Assembly (NCBI RefSeq): GCF_035046505.1
Contig: NC_089825.1
Span: 4,661,063 to 4,725,062 of the forward strand
Length of the DNA: 64,000 bases
Reading direction: 5' to 3'
Source of the DNA: Tiliqua scincoides
Lineage: Eukaryota; Chordata; Lepidosauria; Squamata; Scincidae
In this document: one piece after another, positions 22,597 through 33,770 of the stretch
Numbering within the stretch: position 1 is the stretch's first letter
Layout: every line of letters begins with the position of its first letter
Program-made: the position numbers and the translations under genes
Notes under the pieces: model-generated
Database searches by the model: none
Told to the model about the DNA's origin: nothing
The model's input: the letters and a program-made list of their open reading frames with translations, nothing else

Positions 22597-24888
22597 GTAT
22601 TCTGAGTGCTTCCCCTGTAAATGAAACCTGAAGTCCCACACGCCCAGGTTTCATGGCAGTGCACAGGGAGCACAATGCACGGGGGGGGGGGGGCTGTTCA
22701 TGTTTTTTGCAGGGCAGAGGCAGCAGACCCAAGGCGGCACCAGGTGGCATTCTGGACTGTGCCATCCCTGGTGCTGGAGCAGACAAACCGCTCATCTGAT
22801 TCAACAGGACTTTGAAGACCAAGAGGGTGTCAGGAATTGGCTGTGATGTCACCTGTATAATGAATGCTGACCTCGGCTCCAGGCTTCAAAGGCCTTTGTG
22901 TGTCTTCATTTCCTCTGCCTGTTTATACGAGCTGCTGTCTGTTTTCCTACACCTCTTTTGCGACTGCAATATCCTGCTGCAAGTGTGTCCATTAGAAAAA
23001 GTCTCTTATTAGCACAGAGATGTGTTGTTGTTTTTTTGCAACAACATTAAAAAGTGGAGTTGTTTTTTCTGTATAATTAATATGCAAATTAAAGGCTCTT
23101 TGCGGCCACGTGTGTTAATTCTTACCTGCCCCCCGCCATCATACAATCCCAAGTTATAATAATTCATGAGTCTGGCTTCATGAAACTTGAGGCATTCAGC
23201 ATGCAGATGTCTTCCCAGTGAACCACAGTGCTGAGAAGTGCTTGGTCCCCCTTGTATGCCCCTGAGGATCCATTTGAGGTCTCCAGGCAATGAACTTTGG
23301 CTGCATTTACATTAAGAGCAGACAGCTCTCCAAGACCTTTTCCAATTCTCCTACTTGAGATGCTTTTACGTGGGAGTTCTCAGAGGCTATGAAGGTGGGA
23401 TCTGATGCCTGCAAAGCACATGTGCTGCCACCGAGCTGTGACCCCACATCCATTCATTCTCCATGACTTGTGTCTGAGGAAGTGTAAAATCCCCAAGAGG
23501 AGTTTTGCATTGCACCAGCTGGCCATATTATCCCTCATTAATATCAATCTATCCTATCCAGTATTGGGACCTGCTCTGCTCCATATTATTTTAGTTTCTA
23601 ACAGCCCAATCCAGTGGGCTCTTTGCGCTGATGGAATGCACTCTCTGCCTGGCCTGGCTGCTAAAAAGCAGCCGTAAACTGCACTCTGGCAGTGCACTGA
23701 GTAGTGCGCTGCCAGAGCTCAGGTGGGAAGGCTGGAGCAGGTAAGTCAGCAAGGGCAGCAGGAGGGATGGGGAAGAGCAGGTGGGGAAGAGCAGAACAAG
23801 GAGCAGTGATAGGGTGGGGAAGGGCAGAATGGGGCAGGGGATGGGCGGATTGGGCCCATGGCAGAATCCTGAACCCCTCCTCTCTGGGCCCTATCCACCT
23901 GCATGAAACAACGCAGACTTATGCCAGCAATTGAGCTGATGCAGGTTCAAGTTCACCCATAGTGGCTACTGTGGAGAAGGCAACAAATGTTCCTTTACCC
24001 TGAGGAGGTCTCCAGGAGCCAGAATGCCCCCAATGAATACAGGAGTAGCCACTTTGGTGCCACTGGGGAGTTAGCTTCTTGCAACCCAATCCTATTTCAG
24101 AGTATGCATCTGTTGGGAAAGAGGAAAGAGTAATGGGTTAACTATCACAAGATGTCCCTGGTTATTCTGTTGCGTGTTTGATATAGGCTGTTTGTTTCTT
24201 GGGGCCAGGATCTCACTTTTCAGCATGTTATTCTGGAAAAGGACTATATACATAGAATTTTAAAAGAAGGAAACTTTAAACCTTGAGATTTGTGGTTCAG
24301 GTTAAGCCCCATGAAACACACATCCAATTTATGAAGGAGGCAGCTGCTCAGACATTTTTTTTTACCTGCTTCAGTCCTGCACTGATGATGACTTTGCTCT
24401 CAAAATTTTTGAAGTTAAAATTCCTGATTATTTTCCATGCACAGATTTAAAAAAAACAAACCTTGAGCACTTCTGTGTGGGTGTTAATATTATGACTGGC
24501 ACATGTGTTATAAATCATAATTAGCTTAATAGCAATGAGCCAAATACAAAAATGAATAGTTTAATAAGTGAAAAAAAATGATTCAGAACGGATAATTCCA
24601 CTGATCACAAAAATGAGTAGAAGAGGCAGCTGGTTGCAAATCACTTCTGTTCATCACAAAAACAAACAGAATAGAAAACGGGAGAAGATTAAATTCAGAA
24701 TTCGATCATTCTGCAAAATTATGGATGGGTTTTCTTCAAAGTAACAAGAAAAAACATATTTCCAAACAAACATAAACGTTTGAAAATAATTTTAAGGACA
24801 GAACTGAGTTTTCCTGTAGGGGAAAAAATTGCACATGTTTGGAAGGGGGTTTCCTCAGCATCCAGGTGAGCTGTGAAAGTGCTGCATG
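22597..24888. other. Non-coding stretch with a POU-octamer-bearing AT-rich block
   Basis: 22860-23170 is repeat-free and contains ATTAATATGCAAATTAAA (octamer ATGCAAAT at 23082-23089). 23598-24100 may be an old DNA element (CAGCCCAATCC near its left end, ACCCAATCCTATTTC near its right), unproven. No coding exon is recognised. Confidence 0.35.
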
Positions 24889-25112
24889 CAGTGGTGTAGC
24901 TGGAGGGGGTGCCAAACACTAAATTTTGCAGGGAGGCTCTCCGCAGCCTGCAAGCGGTCCCTCCCTCTCCCCTTTGGAGCCATTCCCAGGCCGCGAGAGC
25001 AAAATGGAAGCAATAAGTCTAGAATGGCTCTGAGGGGGAGGGAGTGGGGCCTCTTGCACGGCCGTGGTGAGGCTCACTACAAAGTGCTTTGTACCCCCTC
25101 ACTAGGCCACTG
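24889..25112. mobile_element. hAT MITE
   Basis: CAGTGGTGTAGCTGGAGGGGG at the left, CCCCCTCACTAGGCCACTG at the right. Flanks GCTGCATG and GCTGTATC match 6 of 8. Same family as 48209-48453. Confidence 0.85.
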
Positions 25113-25917
25113 GCTGTATCTCTGCCATTTTTCAGTGGCTCAGAGACTGACCCATTTTCTCCATGCCAAAATTCAGGAGGACAAGATGGAGGGTTCTCGT
25201 TTTGTGACCGAAAGAATGTCCAGGGTTTTTAATGGGAGAATTCTCTCTTTCCACTTGCCAGTCCTGTGCCTATGGAACTTATTGGGCCTGAACCTGCTTG
25301 ATTATTGCCCTGGCTCAAAACTGTTCCGCCTGCTTCTCATGCCAGCGGCCAAGGGACTTGGAGCTTTGGTCCCAGTACCTCCCAGTCTGTAGCTTCGTAG
25401 GCAGACTTGTTCTGTAGGCAACTTGTTCACGTGTCCTACTGGTGCACATGTGCAGAGCCACATTTGCAGGATTGGAGCTTTGATTTCTTTTCAGCAAAAC
25501 TAATGAGCTGTGGGGGGGGGGGAGGCGAAATGAATCAGAGGGCTTAATGTTTTGATCTGCATGCAAGAGGGGCTGTTGCAGTTCCCTTCTCTCGTCTTGG
25601 ATTATATAACATTAAAATGGGAATCGATACTGACATTAACCTGGGTCTAATGAGAATTGTGAGTTGTGTTTCTTTCTACCCTCTGCAAAAGTTTTTTTTT
25701 TTCCTTCTCCAAGCAATTTCTCAAATAATACATGGCTTGTTTATTCCCCCCTCCCCCTTGAATGCATGTCCTAGTGCTAAGGCCTTTGTGCTCATCATGG
25801 CTTTTCTCATTCACTTCAGTGGAGAAGGTCAATCTCCTGGCATGCTTTTCCTTGTGCAAGATTGTGTCCTCTCTTGTCAGGAATGAGGAAGAGCTTGCGA
25901 GAAAAGGAGTTGGGTTT
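25113..25917. other. No gene or repeat recognised
   Basis: Mixed sequence with a G run (25512-25521) and a T run (25689-25699). Open frames show no domain. Confidence 0.35.
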
Positions 25918-26034
25918 ATAAGAACCTAAGAACAGCCCCACTGGATCAGGCCAGAGGCCCATCTAGTCCAGCTTCCTGTATCTCACAGCGACCCACCAAA
26001 TGCCCCAGGGAGCACACCTGATAACAAGAGACCT
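25918..26034 (-). mobile_element. CR1 3' end, distal unit of a CR1 dimer
   Basis: Inverted tail (AAGAACCTAAGAACAG) and 3'UTR landmarks up to AACAAGAGACCT, where the sequence leaves CR1 and enters the 25-bp spacer at 26035-26059. On the element's own strand this unit is the downstream one. Confidence 0.93.
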
Positions 26035-26059
26035 GCAAGGCTTCCTGGGAATTGTAGTT
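26035..26059 (-). promoter_or_regulatory. Spacer of the CR1 dimer with a ZNF143/STAF-type site
   Basis: 25-bp spacer between two CR1 3' ends. On the minus strand it reads ACTACAATTCCCAGGAAGCC, which fits the published ZNF143 (STAF) consensus ACTACAATTCCCAGAATGC / ACTAYRNNNCCCR. The same spacer occurs at 28438-28462 and 49384-49408 in the same position. Binding is inference. Confidence 0.55.
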
Positions 26060-26463
26060 AAGAACATAAGAACAGCCCCACTGGATCAGGCCATAGGCCC
26101 ATCTAGTCCAGCTTCCTGTATCTCACAGCGGCCCACCAAATGCCCCAGGGAGCACACCAGATAACAGGAGACCTCATCCTGGTGCCCTCCCTTGCATCTG
26201 GCATTCTGACATAACCCATTTCTAAAATCAGGAGGTTGCGCATACACATCATGGCTTGTACCCCGTAATGGATTTTTCCTCCAGAAACTTGTCCAATCCC
26301 CTTTTAAAGGCGTCCAGGCTAGACGCCATCACCACATCCTGTGGCAAGGAGTTCCACAGACCGACCACACGCTGAGTAAAGAAATATTTTCTTTTGTCTG
26401 TCCTAACCCTTCCAACACTCAATTTGAGTGGATGTCCCCTGGTTCTGGCTTGTACATCAGGAA
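26060..26463 (-). mobile_element. CR1 3' end, proximal unit of the dimer
   Basis: Inverted tail at 26060-26075, full 3'UTR, and codons for RTRGHPLKLSVGRVRTDKRKYFFTQRVVGLWNSLPQDVVMASSLDAFKRGLDKFLEEKSITGYKP, then truncated. Young subfamily. Confidence 0.95.
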
Positions 26464-26465
26464 TA

Positions 26466-26665
26466 CCATAAGAATATAAGAAAAGTTCCACTGGATCAGG
26501 CCAAGGGCTTTTTATATATCACAGTGGCCCACCAGATGCTTCAGGGAGCACTCAAGACAAGAGACCTGCTTTCTGGTGCCACCTTCTTGTACCTGGCATT
26601 CAGAGACAGGCTACATATAAAACCCAGAGGTTGCATACAGTTGTGGCCTGTAACCTGTCAGCTAG
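26466..26665 (-). mobile_element. Older CR1 3' end
   Basis: Diverged inverted 3'UTR: CATAAGAATATAAGAAAAG tail, CACTGGATCAGGCCAAGGGC, CACAGTGGCCCACCAGATGC, CTGGCATTCAGAGACAGGC. Adjacent to a younger CR1. Confidence 0.9.
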
Positions 26666-26743
26666 AAATCAGTGAATGAATGTAATGATCTGATGTGGCT
26701 TCATGGTCTCCAGCAGCCAAATGCCACCATTGTTCCTCTAGCA

Positions 26744-27207
26744 CAGGGGTGCCCAAACCCCGGCCCGGGGGCCACTTGCGGCCCTCAAGGCCTCTCAGTG
26801 CAGCCCTCAGGGAGCCCCCAGTCTCCAATGAGCCTCTGGCCCTCCGGAGATTTGTTGAAGCCCACACTGGCCCAACGCAACTTCTTTCAGCGTGAGGGCG
26901 ACTGTTTGACCTCTCGTGTGAGCTGTGGGATGAGAGCTCCCTCCACCGCTTGCTCTTTCACATCTGTGATGCAGCAGTGGCAGCAAAGGAAAGGCCAGCC
27001 TTGCTTTGTGCAAGGCCTTTTATAGGCATTGAGCTTTTGCAAGACCCTCATTCATTCATATAAGTTCATCTTTAATATATCCATTTGTGTAAACTTACAT
27101 AAATTTATTCAAATTTTAAATGTAAATTAATTCTTTTTTCCCCCGGCCCCTGACACAGTGTCAGAGAGCTGATGTGGCCCTCCTGCCAAAAACTTTGGAC
27201 ACCCCTG
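26744..27207. mobile_element. hAT non-autonomous element, 464 bp, perfect 8-bp duplication
   Basis: Ends CAGGGGTGCCCAAACCCCG and CTTTGGACACCCCTG. Identical flanks CTCTAGCA at 26736-26743 and 27208-27215. The CAGGGGTGCCCAAA terminus is typical of Charlie-like hAT elements. The inside carries an AT-rich block and GACACAGTGTCAGAGAG near the right end. No transposase. Confidence 0.95.
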
Positions 27208-27215
27208 CTCTAGCA

Positions 27216-28282
27216 TCTTACCCCCTTAGCCTCATCTTGTCCCGAACAAGTCACTCTCCCCTGCTTCTTCATTGCTGCTTCTGGTTACTTGAAAGAAAGG
27301 CACTTGCCCCATTTTTGCCCTCCAGAAATGCCTCTTGCCACTTCTGTGCCCTCCCCCTTTTTTTTCCCTGGGGTCATCATTAAGAATAGAAGTGGACTGA
27401 GAAGCAGGAATCTGTGAGAATGGTAGAAGCTTCAGGAAAGGAGGGAGACATCAAGGAGGCTGTTGAGAAGAAAAGGGCACTTGGCCCGTAGCCAAGGAAA
27501 AACTCCTTCCATAGGCAAAGATCAGAACCGGCTATGCGCTGATTGGAACTAACCAGCCAAACTTCTCTAGAGGAGGTTAACAGCAACTTGGTTAACATGG
27601 TGACAATTTTGTAGGTGGCAAGAGGCTGCATGCAGGGGCACAGCCTCTTGCCCCCTTGGCAACCTTCATTGCTGTGTGATTCTCCTTTGTTTGCACAATA
27701 AATTCAGTTAAGGAAAAAAAAAACACGAGCACTTATTTCAGCTCCTTTTGTAGTGGTTTTCTCCAAGTACACAGCAGGTATTTTCCTCTGCCGAAAAGCA
27801 CCAGAGTGATCCGTAATTACCATTCCCTTGATGTGCTTGACAACAGGCGACAATTTCACAGGCCACCAAATTGGGTTGCCATTATTTGAAAACACCACAT
27901 CCCATCAGGTTGAAGTGTTCCATTTCTATGTTTGTATTCTTCTGCTTTTCTTACTCGTATGCAGAGGATTTCGGTGGCTCCCACCAAAGCAACAAATTGG
28001 TACAGCTTGCCTCCCTATGATTGGATGGAAAACAATGGCAGAACAGGAAGGTGTATCGAAATGCTCATTAACGGGTGTGAAATGTAAACTGTTAATGTTC
28101 ACCAATACAAGAGAAATCCCCTAGTGAGAGCATGGCTAGAACACAAAACACCGGAAGTGACATCATGGTTAACCAGATTGCCCTCAACAAGTTACTTGTG
28201 TGTTAAGTAGGGCATGATTCTGGACCGGGCTTGCTGCTTGCTTAAGAGGTTTTTTTGGGAGAATACTACAATACTACAATTT
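27216..28282. other. No gene recognised
   Basis: 27720-27920 is repeat-free and balanced in composition, possibly conserved. A 98-codon frame at 27828-28124 has no domain. No exon supported. Confidence 0.3.
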
Positions 28283-28437
28283 TATGTCAGAATGCCAGAT
28301 GCAAGGGAGGGCACCAGGATGAGGTCTCTTGTTATCTGGTGTGCTCCCTGGGGCATTTGGTGGGCCGCTGTGAGATACAGGAAGCTGGACTAGATGGGCC
28401 TATGGCCTGATCCAGTGGGGCTGTTCTTATGTTCTTA
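28283..28437 (+). mobile_element. CR1 3' end, proximal unit of a dimer
   Basis: TATGTCAGAATGCCAGATGC through the full 3'UTR to TTCTTATGTTCTTA at 28424-28437; coding sequence absent (5' truncation). Followed directly by the 25-bp spacer. Confidence 0.93.
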
Positions 28438-28462
28438 AACTACAATTCCCAGGAGGCCTTGC
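28438..28462 (+). promoter_or_regulatory. Spacer of the CR1 dimer with a ZNF143/STAF-type site
   Basis: Plus-strand copy reading ACTACAATTCCCAGGAGGCC, one base different from the copy at 26035-26059 over this core. Same position between two CR1 ends. Confidence 0.55.
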
Positions 28463-28578
28463 AGGTCTCTTGTTATCTGGTGTGCTCCTTGGGGCATTTG
28501 GTGGGCCGCTGTGAGATACAGGAAGCTGGACTAGATGGGCCTATGGCCTGATCCAGTGGGGCTGTTCTTATGTTCTTA
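28463..28578 (+). mobile_element. CR1 3' end, distal unit of the dimer
   Basis: Starts at AGGTCTCTTGTTATCTGG, the same internal breakpoint as in the other two dimers, and ends in TTCTTATGTTCTTA. Confidence 0.93.
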
Positions 28579-29060
28579 ATCCCATCAGCTCTAAAGGTGG
28601 AGGCACTGCTGTGAAAATGTTTGGGTGCTGTCTCGTGGGAGTTGCACAAGTGTATAATTGCAGACCTAGAACTAAGATTGCTGGGCCCCATTTCATAGGG
28701 GAACTAAAGGACAAAGCTAAAACTATACATTGCATGAAACATGTAGTTTGTTTTTCATTTCCCTTTTAAATGCTCACGGAGAGAGCTGATCACGATTGGA
28801 AACTACTCTCTTCCTTACAGGGCTGGAGTTCTACCTAGAACAAGGATCTAAACAAAGATGGGCATTTTGGAACAAAATCCAGATCTCAGACAGGGACTTC
28901 AGGAGTTCCGGCAGGGTTGGGGCTCCTAGGAACTCCAAACTTCAGCTCCAAGGGGGGAAAGCTTGGGCTGGACTGGTATTGGAGATAACCAGTCTGGAGA
29001 TTGGACTGGAGGCTGGTATTGAACCAAGCTCCAATATTCCAGCAAAGGTCTGTAGCTCAT
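28579..29060. other. No gene recognised
   Basis: Mixed sequence; the open frame at 28796-29140 runs into a MITE and lacks domains. Confidence 0.35.
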
Positions 29061-29063
29061 TGA

Positions 29064-29242
29064 GGGCCCAATCCTATCCAATTTTCCAGCGCCAGTGCAG
29101 CCATGCCAGTAGGGCATGCACTGCATCCTTTGGTGGGTAGGCAGTCACAGGGGCCTCCTCAAGGTATGGGAACATCTGTTCCCTTACCTCGGGGCTGCAT
29201 CACAGTTGCACCGGTGCTGGAAAGTGGGATAGGATTGGGCAC
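29064..29242. mobile_element. Harbinger-like MITE with TGA duplication
   Basis: GGGCCCAATCCTATCCAA at the left, GGATAGGATTGGGCAC at the right. Flanked by TGA at 29061-29063 and 29243-29245. Internal arms include AGCGCCAGTGCAG / CACCGGTGCTGG. Confidence 0.8.
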
Positions 29243-29245
29243 TGA

Positions 29246-30983
29246 GACTACTAGGATGGTTAGCTTCACCCTGTGCCTTCAAGAGTCCCTGCCTGATTTT
29301 GCAGGTGTCAGCTCTGACAGCTCTGTGTGGGAGTGATGGCTCCAGTATAGAGTTCTTAAGGGAATCCCCTGAATGAGTGGAAAGGGGCAGAGCAACATCA
29401 TCTGGCTGTAATGGAATTTGGGGTCTGGCTCCTAAGGTTCCCCTTGAGCAGGGAGTTAACATGGAGCCTGCTCTGGGGGGTTCTGTTCCCAGGTACATGA
29501 CAGCCACATGGTGTGGAAGGAGGATGGTTTCACACCATCACACCATTTTCTGTGCCCCACACCACAGTCCTCCAGTCAAGAATCATCCCACTCTTAGTAC
29601 CAGTGACAGTTCCTCTCCCAGACTTGGAAGGGGGAGTTTTCCTGGTGCAGGAGCAAAGACTGAAACCGCTCGTTCCCTCCTATCGTGGTCTCCAATCTGA
29701 ACTCACACACACCTTGTGGAAAAAAAATGTTCTGTAAATCAGTCTTGTGCACAGGGAGGCCTGTAGGAGTCCTTTGAAGGAGGAAGCCCAGAACAACTCC
29801 TGAGCAGAAGGAGAAGGAATGGCAGGTCATCTGGCAAAAGTTGTTGCGCAGGCAGAATTGCCTCCCTTCTGGGTTTTCCAAACTGTAGCCTGTTGATCTC
29901 CTCCACTAATTAATCCAATGGGGTGCAATCCATTTTGGATTGACAGAGAAGAAGGCTGCATCCCCAAAGCCCCCTGGTGAGTGGCAAACAGGCAAACTTT
30001 GGAGCTTGAGGATGCTCAGCTATATGGTATTGTTTATCCTCCCCCCATCAAGGGCTGCAACCTCTTTTTCTCCAGCTATTGATTAGGGAGGCTGTATGGC
30101 ACTGGATTAATTAGTGAAAAAGAAAAAGACACTGCAGCCCCCAAAAGTGGAGAGAGCAAGCAGCATTGCATTGGGCCACTGGCACAAGAGATCTTCAGTA
30201 GGGGGCGCTGAAAATGTCCCCACCAGTAAGCAACAGCTTGATGCAGACCATGGGAGAGCCTCCTGTGTTGGGAGGATTCCAGTTGAAAGCTAGATTTCAC
30301 TCAAGTCCATCCACCACATCCTGTGGCAAGAAGTTCCACAGACTAATGATGCACTATGTCACCTGCCTCTGGCCCTCTTTCTTTGGGATGGCTCTTTCTT
30401 TGGAATTCAGTTTTTGCCCATCTTGAAATACCATCCCTGGCTCTGGAGCTTGACCCCTACCTGCCTGCAGTAGTCTACCTGCCTCTGGCCTTTCAGTCTG
30501 ACCACCAGCCCAGCCTCCCAAATCTGACTGCTTGGACACCTGACCCCCATTGAGGTGAGGCACATGCAGACACAGTATTTTAGTTAGCTTGAAATAAGGA
30601 AAACACCAATGAGAAGCCAGAACCAAGGGTGCTCATGGAACAGCACTTCTCTTTATACACGAGGCACTGTTCCTTCTGCCTTGAAATGTGCAAAAAAGGC
30701 ATCACCACATTGCACTGAGGGTTTCAAAAGGCACAAATCATTTTGAATACCCTTTTCTTCCAAGTAACTTACAGATCTCTTGACACATGCAGTTGAAATT
30801 AACTATAATTGAAATGCAACCTTAATCGAGTCAGGATTTAATAGCTTTCTAAAGCTTGCAAAGACCTGCTTCTGCCTTCCGGTTACTCGTTCAATAAATC
30901 AATGTAATAAGTGAAGGCACTTAATTAGGAATTGGTCCGAACCAGAAAAAGCCAAACCAAAAAGCCTAGTAATTTTCTGAAGT
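29246..30983. other. Unannotated stretch with a CR1 scrap
   Basis: 30316-30352 is a minus-strand CR1 scrap (CCACATCCTGTGGCAAGAAG, 30311-30330). No other repeat or exon is recognised; 30650-30950 is AT-rich and repeat-free. Confidence 0.35.
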
Positions 30984-31128
30984 GATCGGGCTGCACATGC
31001 CTGATCTTGTCTAATCATGGAAGCTAAGCAGGGTCAGACCTGGTTAGTACTTGGATGGGAGCCCACCTGGGAATACCAGGTGCTGTAGGCTTATACCATA
31101 GTCTTTCGAGACTGAAGGTTGCCAACCA
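30984..31128 (+). mobile_element. 5S rRNA-derived SINE
   Basis: CACATGCCTGATCTTGTCTAATC, AAGCTAAGCAGGGTCAG, GTTAGTACTTGGATGGGAGC and GGGAATACCAGGTGCTGTAG, then the shared tail ATACCATAGTCTTTCGAGAC...GCCAACCA. The extreme 5' end differs from the copy at 21616. Confidence 0.93.
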
Positions 31129-31409
31129 TTTGGTAACAACAACATTGTAAGGGTGACAGAAGTGTTTGAGCGCCCTTCTATTGCTATGGAAGTGTGTACA
31201 CCAGCAGGGTTGTGGGTCCATGGTGGCTGTGATAGGACCAATGCATCCTGGACAACCGTGTCCCAGTCAAATGTGTCCCTGTATGGAACATTTGCATCCA
31301 TTCGTTTTGTGTCCCAATATATGTATGTTCATATTAGGTATACTTTTTAATTTTTAAAGCACAAAGGTTGGTTAGGGTTGGAATGAGAGGCTTAGGATAT
31401 AAAGGTGTA

Positions 31410-31789
31410 CCCTGGTATCTGCGGGGGGAGGAGGGGTTCTGTTCTGGAACCCTCCACAGTTAACTAAAACCATGAATAGTAGGGAACACTCCCCCCACCC
31501 TCCAGAGGCAAGGGGAGCTCTGTGAAAAAAACCAGAAGGGGAGCACTGTTTTACGGGAAAAAACCAGAACTTTTTTTTTTTTAATTTTTACTGAAGGGCT
31601 CAGTCTGAGGCTGGCAGAGGCCTTGGACGGACGTGCACGGCTTCTGCTGGGCTCAGAGAACCCTCCAGAGGCAAGGGGAATGGACCTCCCCTTGCCTCCA
31701 GAGGGGCAGCACATGGGGGGGCCACAGACTCAGTCCACGAATATGAAGCTGTGGATATGGAATCCATAGATAACAGGAGCCCCCCTGTG
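31410..31789. mobile_element. Mariner-like MITE (probable)
   Basis: Starts CCCTGGTATCTGCGGG after GTGTA and ends ATAACAGGAGCCCCCCTGTG before TA; TA flanks both ends (31408-31409, 31790-31791). The ends are imperfect inverted repeats. Contains an internal direct repeat, CCCTCCAGAGGCAAGGGG (31498-31515 and 31660-31677). Confidence 0.5.
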
Positions 31790-31791
31790 TA

Positions 31792-32909
31792 ACGTGGTTT
31801 TTTGCCCAGTTATAGTGGGATGCAAAAGACCCAGACACAATAACAGCAACAACAAAATGCCCAGATGTTAACATCTATGGGCACCAGTGACTAGAACACA
31901 ATCATCCAGACGCAAATACCCCAGTACCTATAGTGGCACATTAGGGAGAGCAGTGATGCGACCGCCCAGCTCCCCAGCATGTTTCCAAAGTCAGTGAGGG
32001 CAGGGAAGGGAAGAAGTGGGGAAAGCTGCCACTCTAGGCAGCCAGTCTCCATCCCCTCTCCATGTATTTTGAAAGGGTGGCAGAGAGCTGGGGTGGTGGG
32101 GGAAGAGGAAGAGGTCAGTGGGCATGATCAATCCAGGGGTTGGGGTTGCAAGGCTGATCTGGACACCTTAGTTAAGTAAGTGCCAGAGGCCATCCAAGGA
32201 CTTCACGATGGGATGAGATTGGTGCATGAGGCTTTCATTGGATTTCAATGGCAGTTAAAAAAAAAACTTACAGTGGTATGTGAAAGGCTCTGGTTATCTG
32301 TACCATGGAAAATGCAGGGCAGGGAGTGTATTATGGGCTGCTGAGGCAGCTGGTGTTCCTGACAGCAGGCATTCTAGGTAACTTGTATAATTTTGCTGCA
32401 CAGGGAGAGCTCAATTACGTGCCTGCCGAGAGCAGCCAGGACACTGAAAAATGTCGAGTTATCCATTCATTGCCATTCTTCATTTCAAGTCGTCCAACCG
32501 TTTAAACAACCTTCTGCTCCAAAACATGTGGATTTTGTAATTAAAGTGTACAGTATATATTATTAATGTTAGGGCCTTATTTGAGGCATATGGTGCTCTC
32601 TATAAGCACCCTGAGGAACTTGCTATCTAAATGCTGACAGTAGGAGAGTCAATCTAGTGCTGATTGGGGAGGGGAGTTATCAGGATTAATGCAATCAAAT
32701 GTATATACACACTTTAGATGTGGCAACCCCCCTCCTCCCCACTGGTGAAGACATGGCAGATCTTCCTTCAACCTCCCCCTCCCCCCAATGGATGGGAAAG
32801 GGAGAAACTGCCACTTTTAAAGTTTCCCCCCACTTGCAAATGGGGATGGTGGGAGAAGCTGCCTACCACCACAGGTGAGGTTGGGGCCAGAGCCCAATAT
32901 ACAAAGGAC
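31792..32909. other. No gene recognised
   Basis: Mixed sequence with polypyrimidine runs near 32720-32790. Nothing supported as an exon. Confidence 0.35.
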
Positions 32910-33260
32910 GTGTAGTGGGAGGAGAGGCAGAGCCTCCTTACCATATTTGTTTGAAAAGCAGTGCCGCCGCCGTGTGGGGCACCCAAGCACTCCCAACCCA
33001 TGCGCAGGGCGGCACTGCTTTTCAAAGAATTATGGCCAGCCTCCCCACCCATTGCACGTCCCTGCAATATACCGTGCAGCGCAGGGGCATACGGTGGGTG
33101 GGGAGGCAGGTTAGGCAGAGCCTCCCCACTGAAGTCCTTCAAGAAGCTTTTGCACATGGGTTGAAAGGGCTTGGGCACCTCGCACGGCAGCGGTGCTCTT
33201 TGAAGGACTCCAGTGGGAAGGCTCTGCCTCCCCGTCCTCTGCATGTCTTTGATGCAATGC
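32910..33260. repeat. Hairpin-rich GC block (fold-back type)
   Basis: Two long inverted repeats. AAAAGCAGTGCCGCC (32955-32969) pairs with GGCGGCACTGCTTTT (33010-33024). CACTGAAGTCCTTCAA (33127-33142) pairs with TTGAAGGACTCCAGTG (33200-33215) with one mismatch or so. GAGGCAGAGCCTCC-type motifs recur around them. Open frames of 150 and 204 codons on opposite strands are by-products of this symmetry. It may be a fold-back DNA element; ends not defined. Confidence 0.5.
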
Positions 33261-33419
33261 CCAGTGCAGGGCTTAACCAGGACCCTCACCAGTTGGCTGA
33301 AGCAGTGGGCAGAGAGGTTTCCTGGGTGCCGTCTGGTATTCAGACAGCGTTCAGCCACTCTGTGTGACGGTTTAATTATCATGATTAATAGTAAGCATTG
33401 ATTGATCTTCCATGAGTTT

Positions 33420-33770
33420 GCCAGTCCTTTTTTTAAAAAGTGTTTAAAAGAATGGCCATCACTGTATCTTGTGGTAGAGAGTTCCCAGAGTTAATTATGC
33501 ACTGCCTGATGAAGTCTTTCCTCGTGTGAGTCGTAAATGTCCTGCTTGTTGATTTTATTGAGTGATCTTGAGTTCTAATATTATTAGAGCAGGTGGAAAC
33601 AAGATTTCCTCTATCTCCAACCTGCTTATAATTTCATGAACCAGATTCACGTTCCTCCTTAGCTAAATTTTCTCACGCTAATAAACAGAGAAATGGTTCC
33701 TCCTTTGCAAAGCACTTCTGGCCAGACAACCTTGGATCTGTGCTTTCTTTTTTTTCTCCAAAGCAGTGGA
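33420..33770 (-). mobile_element. Old CR1 fragment (different subfamily)
   Basis: Minus strand retains the order of CR1 C-terminal landmarks: ATCTTGTGGTAGAGAGTTC, TTAATTATGCACTGCCTGATGAAG (F..ALW..L equivalents), GATCTTGAGTTCTAATATTA, CCTGCTTATAATTTCATGA and GTTCCTCCTTAGC. Diverged throughout; much older than the young CR1 copies. Confidence 0.65.

Noticed and set aside
31129-31357. Possible exon in frames 31153-31357
   Set aside because: Short, no domain, no splice signals on both sides.
32768-33382. 204-codon open frame on the minus strand (and 150 codons on the plus strand)
   Set aside because: Both lie over the hairpin-rich GC block; symmetry and low stop-codon density explain them. No domain.
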